A stretch of DNA of 61,105 nt from Bdellovibrionota bacterium (GCA_963169695.1 CAUJDS010000066.1:1-61105), one strand, 5' to 3'; positions 42,628 to 52,315 are shown, counted from the first letter of the stretch. A program made the numbers and translations. The notes: generated from the letters alone by a model not told the origin.

Positions 42628-44834
42628 AAAAATCCGAAAATCATTTTGTTTCTTCCAATTTGGCAGGGGCCCTGTTTGGTTTTGCAAGTATGGCGCAAGT
42701 CCTTTTGCCGTTTTCGGCATTTGCCGCAGCAAACGATTGCGTATCGCCAGAATTGTCCTTGCCGCTCCCAGTCCTCAGCACCTTAGCACCAGCCATGGAC
42801 TCCGTGGGTGCCCTTGCTACTCCTGCAGAATCCACCGCGGCCAATAGCTGTCCCGCGAGTTTAGAAAATCAGATTGATGGCGTTCCGGCCGAAGGAGATT
42901 GCGTTGCTTGCGATCAAATCAAGTCGGCCCTAAAAGCCAAAGGTGAGCTCCCTGGCAATCCAATTACGAGCGCCCTCACAGGTGCCGGAAAAGGGTTGAA
43001 GTTCGCAACCCTTACGCAGGCTGAAGATAATATCAACATGCTCGATCACTTGGTTACTTCTCCTTGGGAAGCTACCAAGAGCTTCATCGCAGGTGCTGGT
43101 ACGGTATTGAGCTCTCTCTGGTCAGAAACAAAAGCCATATCGTCTGCCGCACTGACTGCCGCGACGTCGGATGCTGAATTTACGCATCTCTATATGAGCA
43201 ATCCTGATTCTTATGGAGCCAAAATTGCCAAGCTCACCGAGCAGGTCAGTCCTGCAATTGGAGCGGGAATTCAAGCCTGGGACTGTCTTCCTTTGAGCAA
43301 GAAAGCCGAGATCATTGCGTCCGCAGTAGCAGGCGGGGGATTAACCATACTAAGCATGATAGCCGCTGGAGGACTTATAGGATTCTCCATGAAGACAGCT
43401 CGTCTTGGCAAATTGGGCAGTGGAGCTGAAAAATTTGTAGCGCTCGTCGATCACGCATTTTCAGAAGCTATGCATGGCTTGAAATTAGTGACGGGATCCA
43501 GAGGCCGCCTCCTAGCCAAAGGGAAGGAAGTAAGTGCAGATGCTGCCAAAGCTTTTGCTGCAGCTGAAGCCAAAGGTGGATTAGTGCGAGACGGAATTCA
43601 AGTCGTCAATAACGGTCACGAAACCAAGGTCTTTGCCAGACTAGGCAACGAACTTCGCGAATTTGAGTCTCATTCCGCTGAAGGGCAAAGTCTTGCCAAG
43701 CGATACCGACACCTCGATTCGACGCTCACTACCGAAACGCGAATCGCGCATGCACAAGCGGTGGAGCAAGCAGAGCGCGACTACAAAGAGGCAGCAAAAG
43801 CCGCCAAAACAGCCCGAAAGACCTACATCGCCGCCAATGATACGGCTCGAATGGAGAAGGTTGCCTCTGTCACCAAGGAGATCAAAGCCTTGGAGTATGG
43901 CAAAGGTGGCATTGCCGTAGCGCAAGATGGATCGGTCTTTATGAGAGAGGGATTAGTCTCGAAGAACTACTTCCGCTTCAAAGATGCGGACGCTGCCGAA
44001 CAAGTGGCTAAGATTGCCTCTGCAGAAAAAGCAGCAGAGCTCAACCTCCAAGCCGTGCGAGCGGGGCTACCGGCAAACGCACTGTTAGACGCAAGCAAAG
44101 CCTCCAAAAGCTTGATGCGTGCCGTGGCCAATGCACCCTCGACGGACTCTATGACGGAAGCCTATGTCACGGCCCGTACCGCCGGAAGGATGGCATCCAA
44201 ATCGGTCCTCCGCGAAGTCCAAGAAACCGCCCCCCTCCTCGACCAAGCAGTGGCTTCGATGATGCCGGATACGCATCCGCTCGTTCGAGCCAAACTGGTA
44301 CGAAATGCTCTGACTGAAGCACAAGGAAACCAAGCCATTGCGTTCGATGCCATGAGACCAAAGCTTGTTGATCGAGCTAGGTACGCCAAGGTGGTTGATG
44401 AATTGGAAGGAGGCTTCGGCAAAGATAGCCTTCTGGACCACGCAGAACTCGGGGCTCTTTTGGCTGAGCAACAAGACCTTAAAAAGGCTTTGACTACTTT
44501 AGAAAGAGACGGTGAAAAAATTGATAAAGCCTACACTCAAGGCAGGCTTGGTGAAATTGCTGCAACGCTAGCAAGGAACGAAAGTGCTCGGCGAGAAGCA
44601 GAGGCTCTCGTGCGCTTTGGAAAAAACAACGAAGACCTCGTCGCTTCTGGTGTCAAGACCTTTAAAAATCTTGATGAAGCCAACCCTCCCAGCGATGCAC
44701 TCGTTGCTGGAGTTGGGAGAAAGAAAGCCGTAGAACACGGAGCAGTGGGAGAAGGCAAAGTAAGTTCCGAGGTAAGCAAGAAAGTTGAACAGGATTTCGA
44801 CGGACTTGCAAAGAGTTGCGCAGTCCCTGGCTAA
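42624..44834 (+). CDS. Large exported helical protein of unknown function
   Basis: This 736-residue exported protein starts at GTG in a GTGA overlap. The signal peptide is about residues 10-34 ('VLLPFSAFAAAND'). Four or more Cys lie in the first 100 mature residues ('GDCVACDQI'). A hydrophobic Gly/Ala-rich stretch at about 232-255 ('SAVAGGGLTILSMIAAGGLI') could be a membrane segment. The remaining 480 residues are Ala/Lys/Glu-rich helices with coiled-coil character. They carry a few short beta pairs ('IQVVNNGHETKVFARLGNELR') and a final Cys. I do not recognise the family. The architecture recalls large polymorphic or effector-like envelope proteins, but no toxin domain is visible. Confidence 0.7.
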   Translation: MKKSENHFVSSNLAGALFGFASMAQVLLPFSAFAAANDCVSPELSLPLPVLSTLAPAMDSVGALATPAESTAANSCPASLENQIDGVPAEGDCVACDQIKSALKAKGELPGNPITSALTGAGKGLKFATLTQAEDNINMLDHLVTSPWEATKSFIAGAGTVLSSLWSETKAISSAALTAATSDAEFTHLYMSNPDSYGAKIAKLTEQVSPAIGAGIQAWDCLPLSKKAEIIASAVAGGGLTILSMIAAGGLIGFSMKTARLGKLGSGAEKFVALVDHAFSEAMHGLKLVTGSRGRLLAKGKEVSADAAKAFAAAEAKGGLVRDGIQVVNNGHETKVFARLGNELREFESHSAEGQSLAKRYRHLDSTLTTETRIAHAQAVEQAERDYKEAAKAAKTARKTYIAANDTARMEKVASVTKEIKALEYGKGGIAVAQDGSVFMREGLVSKNYFRFKDADAAEQVAKIASAEKAAELNLQAVRAGLPANALLDASKASKSLMRAVANAPSTDSMTEAYVTARTAGRMASKSVLREVQETAPLLDQAVASMMPDTHPLVRAKLVRNALTEAQGNQAIAFDAMRPKLVDRARYAKVVDELEGGFGKDSLLDHAELGALLAEQQDLKKALTTLERDGEKIDKAYTQGRLGEIAATLARNESARREAEALVRFGKNNEDLVASGVKTFKNLDEANPPSDALVAGVGRKKAVEHGAVGEGKVSSEVSKKVEQDFDGLAKSCAVPG

Positions 44835-44843
44835 TTCTCTCAC

Positions 44844-45500
44844 TTAAATAGCGCCTTTATTTTGCGGCTCCGCTGCCTGTCCTGCAGGCACCGGGGCCGC
44901 AGTTGTTTGGGAAATGCGAGGAATCTTAGCCAGAGCGGGGGAACGATACTTCACCTTGGGCGTAAACAGGCCATTGCCCGCATCGACAAATTCTGCATCC
45001 AATACAACTTCAGCCCGATAAATCTCGTTGGCATTTCTGGCCAGCGGCCCAATCAACAACTCGTGCACCTCCGTCAAGGTACCCCGTGAGCCAGAAACCG
45101 TAGCCGGCTTGGGACTCCATAGGTAGCGGACTCGGCGCAAGGATTGCTCGTCTGCCTTTTCCGGCTTTGCTGAGGGATCACACCAAAAACCCAAATACGC
45201 TTGCCGCTCTGCCGCCGGAATTTTTGTCGCAAAAACACCCCCTTTGGGACAGGTGCTTCCCGACAAAACCACGTCAATCGCCACTCCTTCGTTGGTCCAA
45301 GCAAGTGACTTTCCACGAGACTCCACTCCACCCAGTTCCACTGAATTCACTTCTAAGACAGAAACATCGATGGCTTCATAGGGTCGCGATGCCTTCCAGA
45401 AATAGCGAAACCCCCATGCCGCAACAATAATCACCAAAAGGGCGACGGCCAAAACGGCTGGTTTTGAAAATCCCGAATGAGTGAGTCCAAATTTTTTCAT
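44844..45500 (-). CDS. Membrane-anchored protein of unknown function
   Basis: This is a 218-residue protein with an uncleaved N-terminal membrane helix (about 15-34, 'AVLAVALLVIIVAAWGF'). A single periplasmic beta-rich domain with two Cys follows, at about 83 and 112. The tail is Pro/Ala/Gln rich. The last 40 bases of its coding sequence form an imperfect GC-rich dyad (44863-44902). It faces the symporter gene divergently across 38 bases and converges on the large exported protein gene. No family was recognised. Confidence 0.65.
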   Translation of the reverse strand: MKKFGLTHSGFSKPAVLAVALLVIIVAAWGFRYFWKASRPYEAIDVSVLEVNSVELGGVESRGKSLAWTNEGVAIDVVLSGSTCPKGGVFATKIPAAERQAYLGFWCDPSAKPEKADEQSLRRVRYLWSPKPATVSGSRGTLTEVHELLIGPLARNANEIYRAEVVLDAEFVDAGNGLFTPKVKYRSPALAKIPRISQTTAAPVPAGQAAEPQNKGAI

Positions 45501-45538
45501 CTGCCAAGTTTACCCGAACTCGATTAGAAAGAATACCC

Positions 45539-46924
45539 ATGAAGCCAAGCTTAAGCGCCCTAGACTGGTCGATCTTTGGAGGAGTCTTGTTTCTCACGGT
45601 CTTTATGGCTAGGTTTGGAACACTGCTTCGAAAAAAGGAGAGCCCAAGCCAAGAAGCGGGCTATCTCGAATACCTCGTAGCGGGGCGCAGACTCACCTTG
45701 CCTCTCTTTGTGGCTACCCTGGTGTCCACCTGGTACGGCGGAATCTTTGGCGTGACTCAAATTGCCTTTGAGCAAGGCATCTATAATTTTGTGACCCAGG
45801 GATTATTTTGGTACGTCACGTACTTATTCTTTGCATGGGTCCTTGCGCCACGCCTCAAAGCCACCAGCGCCGCAACGCTGCCCGAAATGGTTGGCGAACT
45901 CTTTGGCCCGCGTTCTCGAAAACTCAGCGCAGTCCTCAACTTTCTGGGAATCATGCCCATTGCCTACGCCATGAGTGCGGGGATTTTTCTGCAGTCCCTC
46001 TTTGGCATGTCGCTTCTCACGGGGTCGCTCTTGGGTGTGCTCTTTGTCGTGCTCTATAGTTTTCGAGGCGGTCTTCGTGCGGTGGTTTGGGCTGAGGCTG
46101 TGCAATGTGTCGTGATGGTCCTCGCAGTATGCATGGTGCCGCTCTTTTCGTGGATGAAATGGGGAGGCTGGGGATTTCTGACGGAGCACCTTCCTGCTTC
46201 GCACTTTGATTGGAAGGGCGGACAAAGTGCCTGGTCCACTTGGGTTTGGGGATTGATTGCATTGGGCACCTTGGTGGATCCAAGTTTCTATCAGCGCTGC
46301 TTTGCAGCCCAAGACAAAAAGACGGCCCAACGCGGAATCCTTATCGCAACCGTCATCTGGGTCTTCTTTGATCTCAGTACCACCTTAGGCGGAATGTACG
46401 CACGGGCCGTGCTCCCGCAAGCGTCTTCTCAAGAAGCTTACTTGCTCTATGTATTGGAATTGCTGCCCAATGGATTGCGAGGGTTTTTCTTGGCAGGAGT
46501 CTTAGCGACGGTACTATCGACCTTAGACTCCTTTCTATTTGTTGCAAGCTCCGTGGTCATCCATGACCTTCTTCCCAATAAGGTGGGTCATCGAAAAGTC
46601 GTTCGGCAAGGAAGCCTGATTGCTGTTGGAATTCTTGCCGTAGGAATGGTTCCGCTCTTTGATGGAAGCATGAAGCAAATTTGGCTCACGATGGGAAGTC
46701 TGTCTGCGGGAGCACTTTTCTTTCCAGTATTGTTTGGAATGCTAGGCAAACGCAAAATATCGGACTTCCAGTTTGTCTTCACCTGCCTCCTTTCTATTGT
46801 GGCAATGCTATTATGGAAGCTTCTTTCGGCAGAGAGCAACTATGCCGAGGTGGATCCTCTTTATATTGGAATTTTGGTTTCGGCCGGGTCGGTGTTAGCT
46901 TGGACGTATGCACGTCGTATTTGA
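45539..46924 (+). CDS. Sodium:solute symporter (SSS family)
   Basis: This 461-residue transporter has about 13 membrane helices. Family features are the LeuT-like broken helix region 'LVSTWYGGIFGVTQIAFEQG', 'VYSFRGGLRAVVWAEAVQ' (here 'LYSFRGGLRAVVWAEAVQC') and 'GVLATVLSTLDSFLFVASS', whose Ser/Thr residues form the second sodium site. The substrate cannot be told from sequence; the branch is nearer to pantothenate/proline-type members than to sugar transporters, by impression only. Its last 17 bases overlap the GT4 gene. Confidence 0.88.
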   Translation: MKPSLSALDWSIFGGVLFLTVFMARFGTLLRKKESPSQEAGYLEYLVAGRRLTLPLFVATLVSTWYGGIFGVTQIAFEQGIYNFVTQGLFWYVTYLFFAWVLAPRLKATSAATLPEMVGELFGPRSRKLSAVLNFLGIMPIAYAMSAGIFLQSLFGMSLLTGSLLGVLFVVLYSFRGGLRAVVWAEAVQCVVMVLAVCMVPLFSWMKWGGWGFLTEHLPASHFDWKGGQSAWSTWVWGLIALGTLVDPSFYQRCFAAQDKKTAQRGILIATVIWVFFDLSTTLGGMYARAVLPQASSQEAYLLYVLELLPNGLRGFFLAGVLATVLSTLDSFLFVASSVVIHDLLPNKVGHRKVVRQGSLIAVGILAVGMVPLFDGSMKQIWLTMGSLSAGALFFPVLFGMLGKRKISDFQFVFTCLLSIVAMLLWKLLSAESNYAEVDPLYIGILVSAGSVLAWTYARRI

Positions 46925-47876
46925 GTACTCGCATCCTTTGCCCGTTCTGCGCTATGGCGGGACCGAACGTGTCTTGATTTGGCTTATGAAAGCACTCCTG
47001 CAATTAGGTCATCGCGTGTCTCTTATTGGACATCCAGAAAGCCAAGTTGCACCTTTGGGTATTCAACTCATTCCAAGAAACCAACAAGACTGGGAGTCAC
47101 AAATCCCGGCTGACGCCGATATCCTTCACTTCCAAGGAACCCCAAGATTAGAACTAGCTCGTCCCTTTGTTGTTACGATTCATGGCAATGGCAAACCTGG
47201 AGAGACCTTCCATCGCAATACGGTTTTTATTTCAAGGCGACATGCGCAGCTTCATTCCGCCGAGACTTTTGTCTTCAACGGAATGGACTGGAACGAATAT
47301 CCGTATGTCGACCGACCCTCCACCGACTGGAAGCAATTTGCCTTCTTGGCGAAGGCCTCTTGGAAAGTCAAGAACCTAAGGGACTGCATCCGAGCTTGCC
47401 GAAACACCAATAAGAACCTGCATATTGCGGGTGGACGGAGCTGGCAGTCTTGGCTATTTCCGTCGATCCATTCTTACGGAATGGTGGCAGATTCCGCCAA
47501 ATTAGCAATCTTGAGAAGCTGTGACGCCCTTTTGTTCCCGGTTCGATGGGAGGAGCCTTTTGGCATTGCGATTTTGGAGGCTTACTCGCAGGGCTTGCCC
47601 GTATTGGGTTCTTCGCATGGAAGCCTGCCCGAGCTCATCACAGAAGAATCGGGCCTTATTTGCGAGAATTTTGAAGCCTTTGAACAAGCGATCCGAGAAA
47701 TGCCGCGCCAATTTGAACCGAAGAATATTCGAGCTCAGGGCGAGGCGCGCTTCTCTCACCTCCAAATGGCCCGCGAATATTTGAAGTGCTACGAACGTGT
47801 TCTGTCCGGAGAGACTTTGAATCGCTCTGCACCCTTCGCTCCCCAAAAAGCGCCGGAGAACCTATTACCATTTTGA
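46908..47876 (+). CDS. Glycosyltransferase family 4
   Basis: This GT-B fold retaining glycosyltransferase has 322 residues, short for the family. The N-terminal 'LRYGGTERVLIWLMKALLQL' is the acceptor-side glycine loop. The C-terminal donor site is 'VRWEEPFGIAILEAYSQGLP' with E-x7-E spacing, followed by 'SHGSLPELI'. It begins inside the symporter gene and is followed 11 bases later by a GT39 gene, so the pair probably modifies an envelope glycan. The sugar is unknown. Confidence 0.9.
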   Translation: MHVVFEYSHPLPVLRYGGTERVLIWLMKALLQLGHRVSLIGHPESQVAPLGIQLIPRNQQDWESQIPADADILHFQGTPRLELARPFVVTIHGNGKPGETFHRNTVFISRRHAQLHSAETFVFNGMDWNEYPYVDRPSTDWKQFAFLAKASWKVKNLRDCIRACRNTNKNLHIAGGRSWQSWLFPSIHSYGMVADSAKLAILRSCDALLFPVRWEEPFGIAILEAYSQGLPVLGSSHGSLPELITEESGLICENFEAFEQAIREMPRQFEPKNIRAQGEARFSHLQMAREYLKCYERVLSGETLNRSAPFAPQKAPENLLPF

Positions 47877-47887
47877 CTAAGACTATT

Positions 47888-49522
47888 ATGAAACGCCTCA
47901 AACCCTTTATTCGATGGGACTCTCCGCTGTATTTGATGTTTTGGATTGCTCTGGCCTACCTTCCTTTTATTTGGAAAACAGGACTCCTCCTGACTGGAGA
48001 TCAAAAAACTTACTTACGTATTGCTCAAGAGATGTTCACCACAGGAGACTGGCTTCATCCAAGACTCTTTGGAGAAACCTGCTACCTCAAGCCGCCCCTG
48101 CAATACTGGGCAACCCTTCTAGGCATGACTTTCTTTGGTAATAATGCGGTAGGTGCCTACCTTCCTTCTGCTTTGGCAATGATGGCAACCAGTGCATTGC
48201 TGTGGAGAATGGAAGCCGGGTTTTTTGCGCGACCTGCGGGACTGGCTGCTTTGTTTTTTGCGTTTTCGATGGGGACTTATACCTATGCGCAATCCGCGCA
48301 GATGGAAATCTATTTGGTCTGGCTATGGACGCAAGCCTGGTACTTTGGATGGAAGCACTTGCACGACAGAAAATGGAAGTCCCTTGCTTGGGCCTTTCTA
48401 TCCGCGGGACTCTTGGCCCTCGTAAAGAGTCCGCTTTATTCGGGTCTGTGGACCATCACTTTCTTTGCGGTCGCGGCCTTTCGAAAGGACTTTTGGCTTT
48501 TTCGATCGTGGCGCTCCTACCTTTCCCTCGCACTAGGAGTCCTCGTAGGAGTGAGCTGGTACTTCGCTGTGTACTGGACGGATCGCGATCGATTTTGGAC
48601 CCAGTACATTCAGGTCGAAACTTTCGGAAAGAAGGGTGGCAACTCGGGATCCGTCCTTCATATGTGGGCAGATTTCTCTACCTTTCTTTGGCCACTGCTT
48701 CTCTTGATTCCGGCTGCACTTTGGCAGAAAATTCGCAAAGCCAAATCCTTGCGCATAGATAGAAAGAATCTGCTCGTCGCAGGAATGGTACTTCCAGGAG
48801 CCGTGTTTTTCTCTCTCTTTCCTTACCGTACCGAGACTTACCTTTACCTTTTGACACCTGGAGTTTTTTTGGGACTGGGCCAACATTTAGACAGAAAGAT
48901 CCTTACCGAAGCCATAAAGAAATCAGCATGGCTAAGCGGAGTAGCGATCCTTCTAGCGGGACCCTTTCTTGGTTGGATTGTCTTTCAACTCGAAGTCACT
49001 TCTTGGTGGATTTATCTCTTCTTTACTGCGACTTCTGTTCTTTCCGGATGGAGCCTCAGTCGGATGCGATGGAAGGTTTGGGTTCCATCTACTGCGTTGT
49101 GGATTCTCGCGCTCCGGCTCTTGGTCATTGACCTCAATCAGGCAGACTACCAAGCACTTTATGCGATGTCAGACAACCACCCACAGGCTCAGTGGATGGT
49201 CTACGATCCCGATCGAGCGATTTGGGGAGAGGCTGGCGTTTTCGGAATTCAATTGGGTACCATAGTGGATAGAAAGGAATCCCTTTATGAAATGCTGTCG
49301 GACCTTCGAGCCAGAAAAATCGCGATCCTTTCAGAAGAAGATTACCAGCAATTCAAGACACTCACTTCGCGCGACGAACTAAAAGCAACCGAATGGCTCA
49401 GGTGGAAAAAACGTGAAAGTTTTCCTTGGTGGGAACTCATCCTTCATGGCAAGTCTTCTATTTCGGACTGGAATATGCGATTCTCCCGAAAATTCTATCT
49501 CGTAGAAAGAGCTCAACCATGA
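47888..49522 (+). CDS. GT39/ArnT-like membrane glycosyltransferase
   Basis: This is a 544-residue polytopic protein with about 11 membrane helices. The first periplasmic loop carries 'LTGDQKTYLRIAQEMFTTGD' and 'CYLKPPLQYW'. These correspond to the D-E-x-x-Y and K-P-P-L-x-Y-W motifs of PMT/ArnT-type enzymes, which use polyprenyl-phosphate-sugars. Here the usual D-E is D-Q. A C-terminal soluble domain of about 130 residues follows the helices. ATG 47888 is chosen by homology; the frame is open from 47786 inside the GT4 gene. It overlaps ybgC by 4 bases. Confidence 0.88.
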   Translation: MKRLKPFIRWDSPLYLMFWIALAYLPFIWKTGLLLTGDQKTYLRIAQEMFTTGDWLHPRLFGETCYLKPPLQYWATLLGMTFFGNNAVGAYLPSALAMMATSALLWRMEAGFFARPAGLAALFFAFSMGTYTYAQSAQMEIYLVWLWTQAWYFGWKHLHDRKWKSLAWAFLSAGLLALVKSPLYSGLWTITFFAVAAFRKDFWLFRSWRSYLSLALGVLVGVSWYFAVYWTDRDRFWTQYIQVETFGKKGGNSGSVLHMWADFSTFLWPLLLLIPAALWQKIRKAKSLRIDRKNLLVAGMVLPGAVFFSLFPYRTETYLYLLTPGVFLGLGQHLDRKILTEAIKKSAWLSGVAILLAGPFLGWIVFQLEVTSWWIYLFFTATSVLSGWSLSRMRWKVWVPSTALWILALRLLVIDLNQADYQALYAMSDNHPQAQWMVYDPDRAIWGEAGVFGIQLGTIVDRKESLYEMLSDLRARKIAILSEEDYQQFKTLTSRDELKATEWLRWKKRESFPWWELILHGKSSISDWNMRFSRKFYLVERAQP

Positions 49523-49950
49523 AGTCCTTTGAAGCCAATATTCGAGTCTACTATGAAGATACCGACGCGGGAGGCGTGGTCTATCATGCCAACTACCTCA
49601 AGTTCTTTGAGAGGGTACGTTCTGATTTTTTAAGATTTTTGGGATTTGCACATCTCGAAATGCGTGAATCGAAGGGTCTCGTCCTGATGATTAAGAATCT
49701 GGATATTGACTACCTCAAGCCGGCCCATCTCGATGATGTACTGACGATTCGCAGTTGGATTTCTGAAATTAGGCCCGCTAGCTTGATATTTAAACATGAA
49801 GTCCGCACGGTCGCCTCTCCTGAGACACTGATTTGCACGGGACAGGTTCGGATATTTTGCATGGACCTGCACAAGAAGAAGCCCGGACTTCTTCCTCCTG
49901 AACTCAGCGCCGCCTACGCCCGCTTTTTGACTGAACCCTCATCCGATTAG
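49519..49950 (+). CDS. ybgC: Acyl-CoA thioesterase YbgC-like (hotdog)
   Basis: This 143-residue hotdog thioesterase has the family signature 'VYYEDTDAGGVVYHANYLKF', in which the Asp (D-A-G-G) is catalytic, followed by 'FERVRSDFLRFLG'. In Gram-negative bacteria YbgC usually lies with tol-pal. Here it follows glycosyltransferase genes and no tol genes are in the window. ATG overlaps the GT39 stop (ATGA). Its stop overlaps the convergent gene's stop by 4 bases. Confidence 0.92.
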   Translation: MKSFEANIRVYYEDTDAGGVVYHANYLKFFERVRSDFLRFLGFAHLEMRESKGLVLMIKNLDIDYLKPAHLDDVLTIRSWISEIRPASLIFKHEVRTVASPETLICTGQVRIFCMDLHKKKPGLLPPELSAAYARFLTEPSSD

Positions 49951-50837
49951 AGCTTGGCCAAAAGCTCTTTGAGAGATTGAAGGAGCTGGCTTTCGTCGTC
50001 TTGATAGCCCGTAGGCTCCACCACGCTGCAATTATAATTTTTCTTTTCTAACAATCGCTGGAGACCCTTTGCGTGCATTCCTCCAAAGAGGATTGCCAAA
50101 TTCTTTTCTTTGGATTGCTCCACGATCTGCAATACTTTTTCGTTTCTTTTTTCGATGGAGACTTCGACACGATCGATCGCCTTTTTTAATTCGACTTTCA
50201 GGCGAGCCATGGCTTGAAGGATAGAGGTGTTTTTATCCATGGCGTAGGCTTTGACCACACCGTCTATGTAGAGCTGGGCTTTGACTTTATCTTTTTTATT
50301 TTGAATTATTCGAGTCAAAAACCCAAGTGCCCCTCTTGCATCCGAGAATGCCAACAGCCCTTCCTTGATCAAGGCTTCATCATCACCACAGAGCGTCTGA
50401 ATCGCATCTCCAAACTTAGTCTCCAATTTCATTGCCACACTGGTTGGAATTTCTGAGAAGCGTCCAGCTTGAAGCTCGGGTTTGAGATCGGATATCTTCC
50501 AACCATTGAAGCGAAGAACACTCGCCTCGGTGATTTCTCCTGTGCAGCCCTCGGCTATTAATTGCTTGATTGCTGAAGCTTCAATCCATTTCTCCAGCTG
50601 AAGATAGAGAGAAGTTAGGTTCTTAGTTTGCAGAATCGAGGAATAGTCCTGCAACACACGCGTGTCGGTCGAGGGGCTGAGGTGCCACTGCTTCAGTATC
50701 CAAATCTTAGGTGCGTCGGGTACACTTTTGCATTTCTCCGTGACCTTGCCCCATTCACTTTGAATGGTAAGCGGAACAGCCCCAAATGCCGAAGGCAATA
50801 TCAAAATGCTAAAGATCCAAATCCCATTTCGCACCAT
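49947..50837 (-). CDS. Exported protein, possibly TIKI/ChaN-like
   Basis: This is a 296-residue protein with a signal peptide ('IFSILILPSAFGA'). Near the N-terminus is 'IWILKQWHLSP' and near the C-terminus 'LAILFGGMHAKGLQRLL' followed by 'YNCSVVEP'. This pairing of an early and a late His resembles the TIKI/TraB/ChaN metal-binding fold, where a late G-x-x-H-x-x-G-L motif is typical. The middle is helical with a Cys-containing segment ('IQTLCGDDEALI'). The assignment is tentative. Stops of this gene and ybgC overlap. Confidence 0.6.
   Translation of the reverse strand: MVRNGIWIFSILILPSAFGAVPLTIQSEWGKVTEKCKSVPDAPKIWILKQWHLSPSTDTRVLQDYSSILQTKNLTSLYLQLEKWIEASAIKQLIAEGCTGEITEASVLRFNGWKISDLKPELQAGRFSEIPTSVAMKLETKFGDAIQTLCGDDEALIKEGLLAFSDARGALGFLTRIIQNKKDKVKAQLYIDGVVKAYAMDKNTSILQAMARLKVELKKAIDRVEVSIEKRNEKVLQIVEQSKEKNLAILFGGMHAKGLQRLLEKKNYNCSVVEPTGYQDDESQLLQSLKELLAKL
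49949..49968. terminator. Weak hairpin at a convergent gene junction
   Basis: AGAGCTT (49949-49955) pairs with AAGCTCT (49962-49968) around GGCCAA. It begins at the ybgC stop codon and is followed by only a short T run. It lies in the last codons of the opposite gene. It could act as a poor terminator for either gene. Confidence 0.3.
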
Positions 50838-50905
50838 AAACTAAATTGTACGTAGGCAAAGAGACCCTAACAAGTGAGAATCTCTCTTGCTCGCCGTTTT
50901 TTTAT

Positions 50906-51406
50906 TTAAAGGTTAGGTAGATCAGCAGGTTTTGGCCTGGGATGAATGGTTAGGCCCACTTCTTTGAGCAGTTGGTCAAAAACCCTAGGGACTTTGCCCT
51001 CTCTGAAAGTAATTTTGACAATCAACGATGCCGCCAATTTATTTTCGGTTCTTCCTACCTGATAGAGCTTATGGCTGACCCAAATCCATTGTGAATCCCA
51101 ATAAACCATTTCCGTATGCAGCTCGATTAACTGAAACCTTCGAAGTGGTCTGTGAAATCGAACTTGAATGGCTCCCGCAACGACATAGATTTTTTTCTTC
51201 AAGCAGTACCAAACCAACTTGCTACGAAAGAAATAGTCCAACCTACCAAATTCTGCATAGGTGAGGATCAGAGCATTGTTGACGATATTGAGATCCACGT
51301 CTGTCGGCCAAACTCGAAAGCGAAGGATGGTTGAACCATTGGGGTCAAACGACTTCTTCAGCATTCCACAGAACATAAACCCCAGAAATCGAAGCCATCG
51401 AGTCAT
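50906..51406 (-). CDS. THEM6-like hotdog thioesterase-family protein
   Basis: This is a 166-residue soluble protein of the 4HBT-like thioesterase family. 'FRVWPTDVDLNIVNNALILT' is the family core with D-x-D/N-x-H-x-N-N in variant form, lacking the His. 'FHRPLRRFQLIELHTEMVYWD' and 'FIxH'-like 'WVSHKLYQVG' follow. The substrate is unknown. It may be co-transcribed with its minus-strand neighbours; gaps of 37-68 bases separate them. Confidence 0.75.
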   Translation of the reverse strand: MTRWLRFLGFMFCGMLKKSFDPNGSTILRFRVWPTDVDLNIVNNALILTYAEFGRLDYFFRSKLVWYCLKKKIYVVAGAIQVRFHRPLRRFQLIELHTEMVYWDSQWIWVSHKLYQVGRTENKLAASLIVKITFREGKVPRVFDQLLKEVGLTIHPRPKPADLPNL

Positions 51407-51442
51407 ACCTAGACGCTAACGAACTCTTCCCTACAAAACAAG

Positions 51443-52315
51443 TTAGTAAGGTCGCACAAAGTTCCTTGGTAGGCTTCCTTCATAGATTAATTGCTGAGCT
51501 GTGACGGGCTGTGCCTGAGGGAGATTGTCAAAGAGATTCATAGCTCGGAATTGAAACAAGTCCTTGTCCGTGGTGCTTGCTCGATTAAGCGCAAGACCGC
51601 GGTCGGATCGCATCAGTCGTCCCAACTGATACCCCATGTATTTTGGTGAAGTGATTTCGAGATTGTACTGATTGCTTACGCGATAGCTATAATCCACCCC
51701 GACGGCGATGTACTGCGTAGGAAGGTTGGTATCCAAATTGATGAGTCGTCCCTTTCTGTTTTCGAACTGAAAGCTCATTTTTGATACTCGCAATGCTTGA
51801 ATGACGAATGCTACCTGATCCAAAAAGTCCTTACAGGTTTCGCTCATACCAGATCGATAGTACTCAGCTAGTCGTACCGAATCCAGGTACTCCACGGTGA
51901 CACCGCTCATCTCTAGATGGATCGTCGTAATATCATCAAAGCGGGCCCCGATGGACCCAAGGCCATTGGAAAAATTCAAAAATTTAAGCAGGCTTAACTT
52001 GGCTCCACCACTCACCGACAGGTTGTAGGTCTTGGAAGCCAAGGTAGTCTTGTCGACAAAACGAAGCCCGGTAGGCTGGCCCTCCACCTGATCCGGAAAA
52101 CAAGTTTGTGGCGGGGCAACAACTTGCAACTGACTAGGCCTTCCACCAATCAAGGTCCCTGGGCCAGAAAATTCTAATGGAGTTGTGTAAGAGATATATC
52201 CTAGACTTCGAATTTCCTTATTCAGAACTCCGACTGGATCCTTCGTCTTACAAGCAGATGAAGTGGCGGCGAAGAGAAGGATCACACCAAAATTCAGTTT
52301 CTGTCTTCTATTCAT
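51443..52315 (-). CDS. Putative lipoprotein of unknown function
   Basis: This is a 290-residue exported protein. The N-terminus 'FGVILLFAATSSACKTKD' has a hydrophobic stretch ending in S-A-C, an acceptable if not ideal lipobox. The mature part is mixed alpha/beta with no family I recognise. It contains one further Cys pair ('TCFPDQ', 'ETCKDF'). The gene is preceded by a 206-base AT-rich gap (52316-52521) with an imperfect dyad around 52395-52415. That gap probably contains its promoter, but I see no gene there. Confidence 0.65.
   Translation of the reverse strand: MNRRQKLNFGVILLFAATSSACKTKDPVGVLNKEIRSLGYISYTTPLEFSGPGTLIGGRPSQLQVVAPPQTCFPDQVEGQPTGLRFVDKTTLASKTYNLSVSGGAKLSLLKFLNFSNGLGSIGARFDDITTIHLEMSGVTVEYLDSVRLAEYYRSGMSETCKDFLDQVAFVIQALRVSKMSFQFENRKGRLINLDTNLPTQYIAVGVDYSYRVSNQYNLEITSPKYMGYQLGRLMRSDRGLALNRASTTDKDLFQFRAMNLFDNLPQAQPVTAQQLIYEGSLPRNFVRPY

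Noticed and set aside
44863-44902. GC-rich imperfect hairpin as a terminator
   Set aside because: It lies inside the last codons of the minus-strand gene, and no T run follows in either direction.
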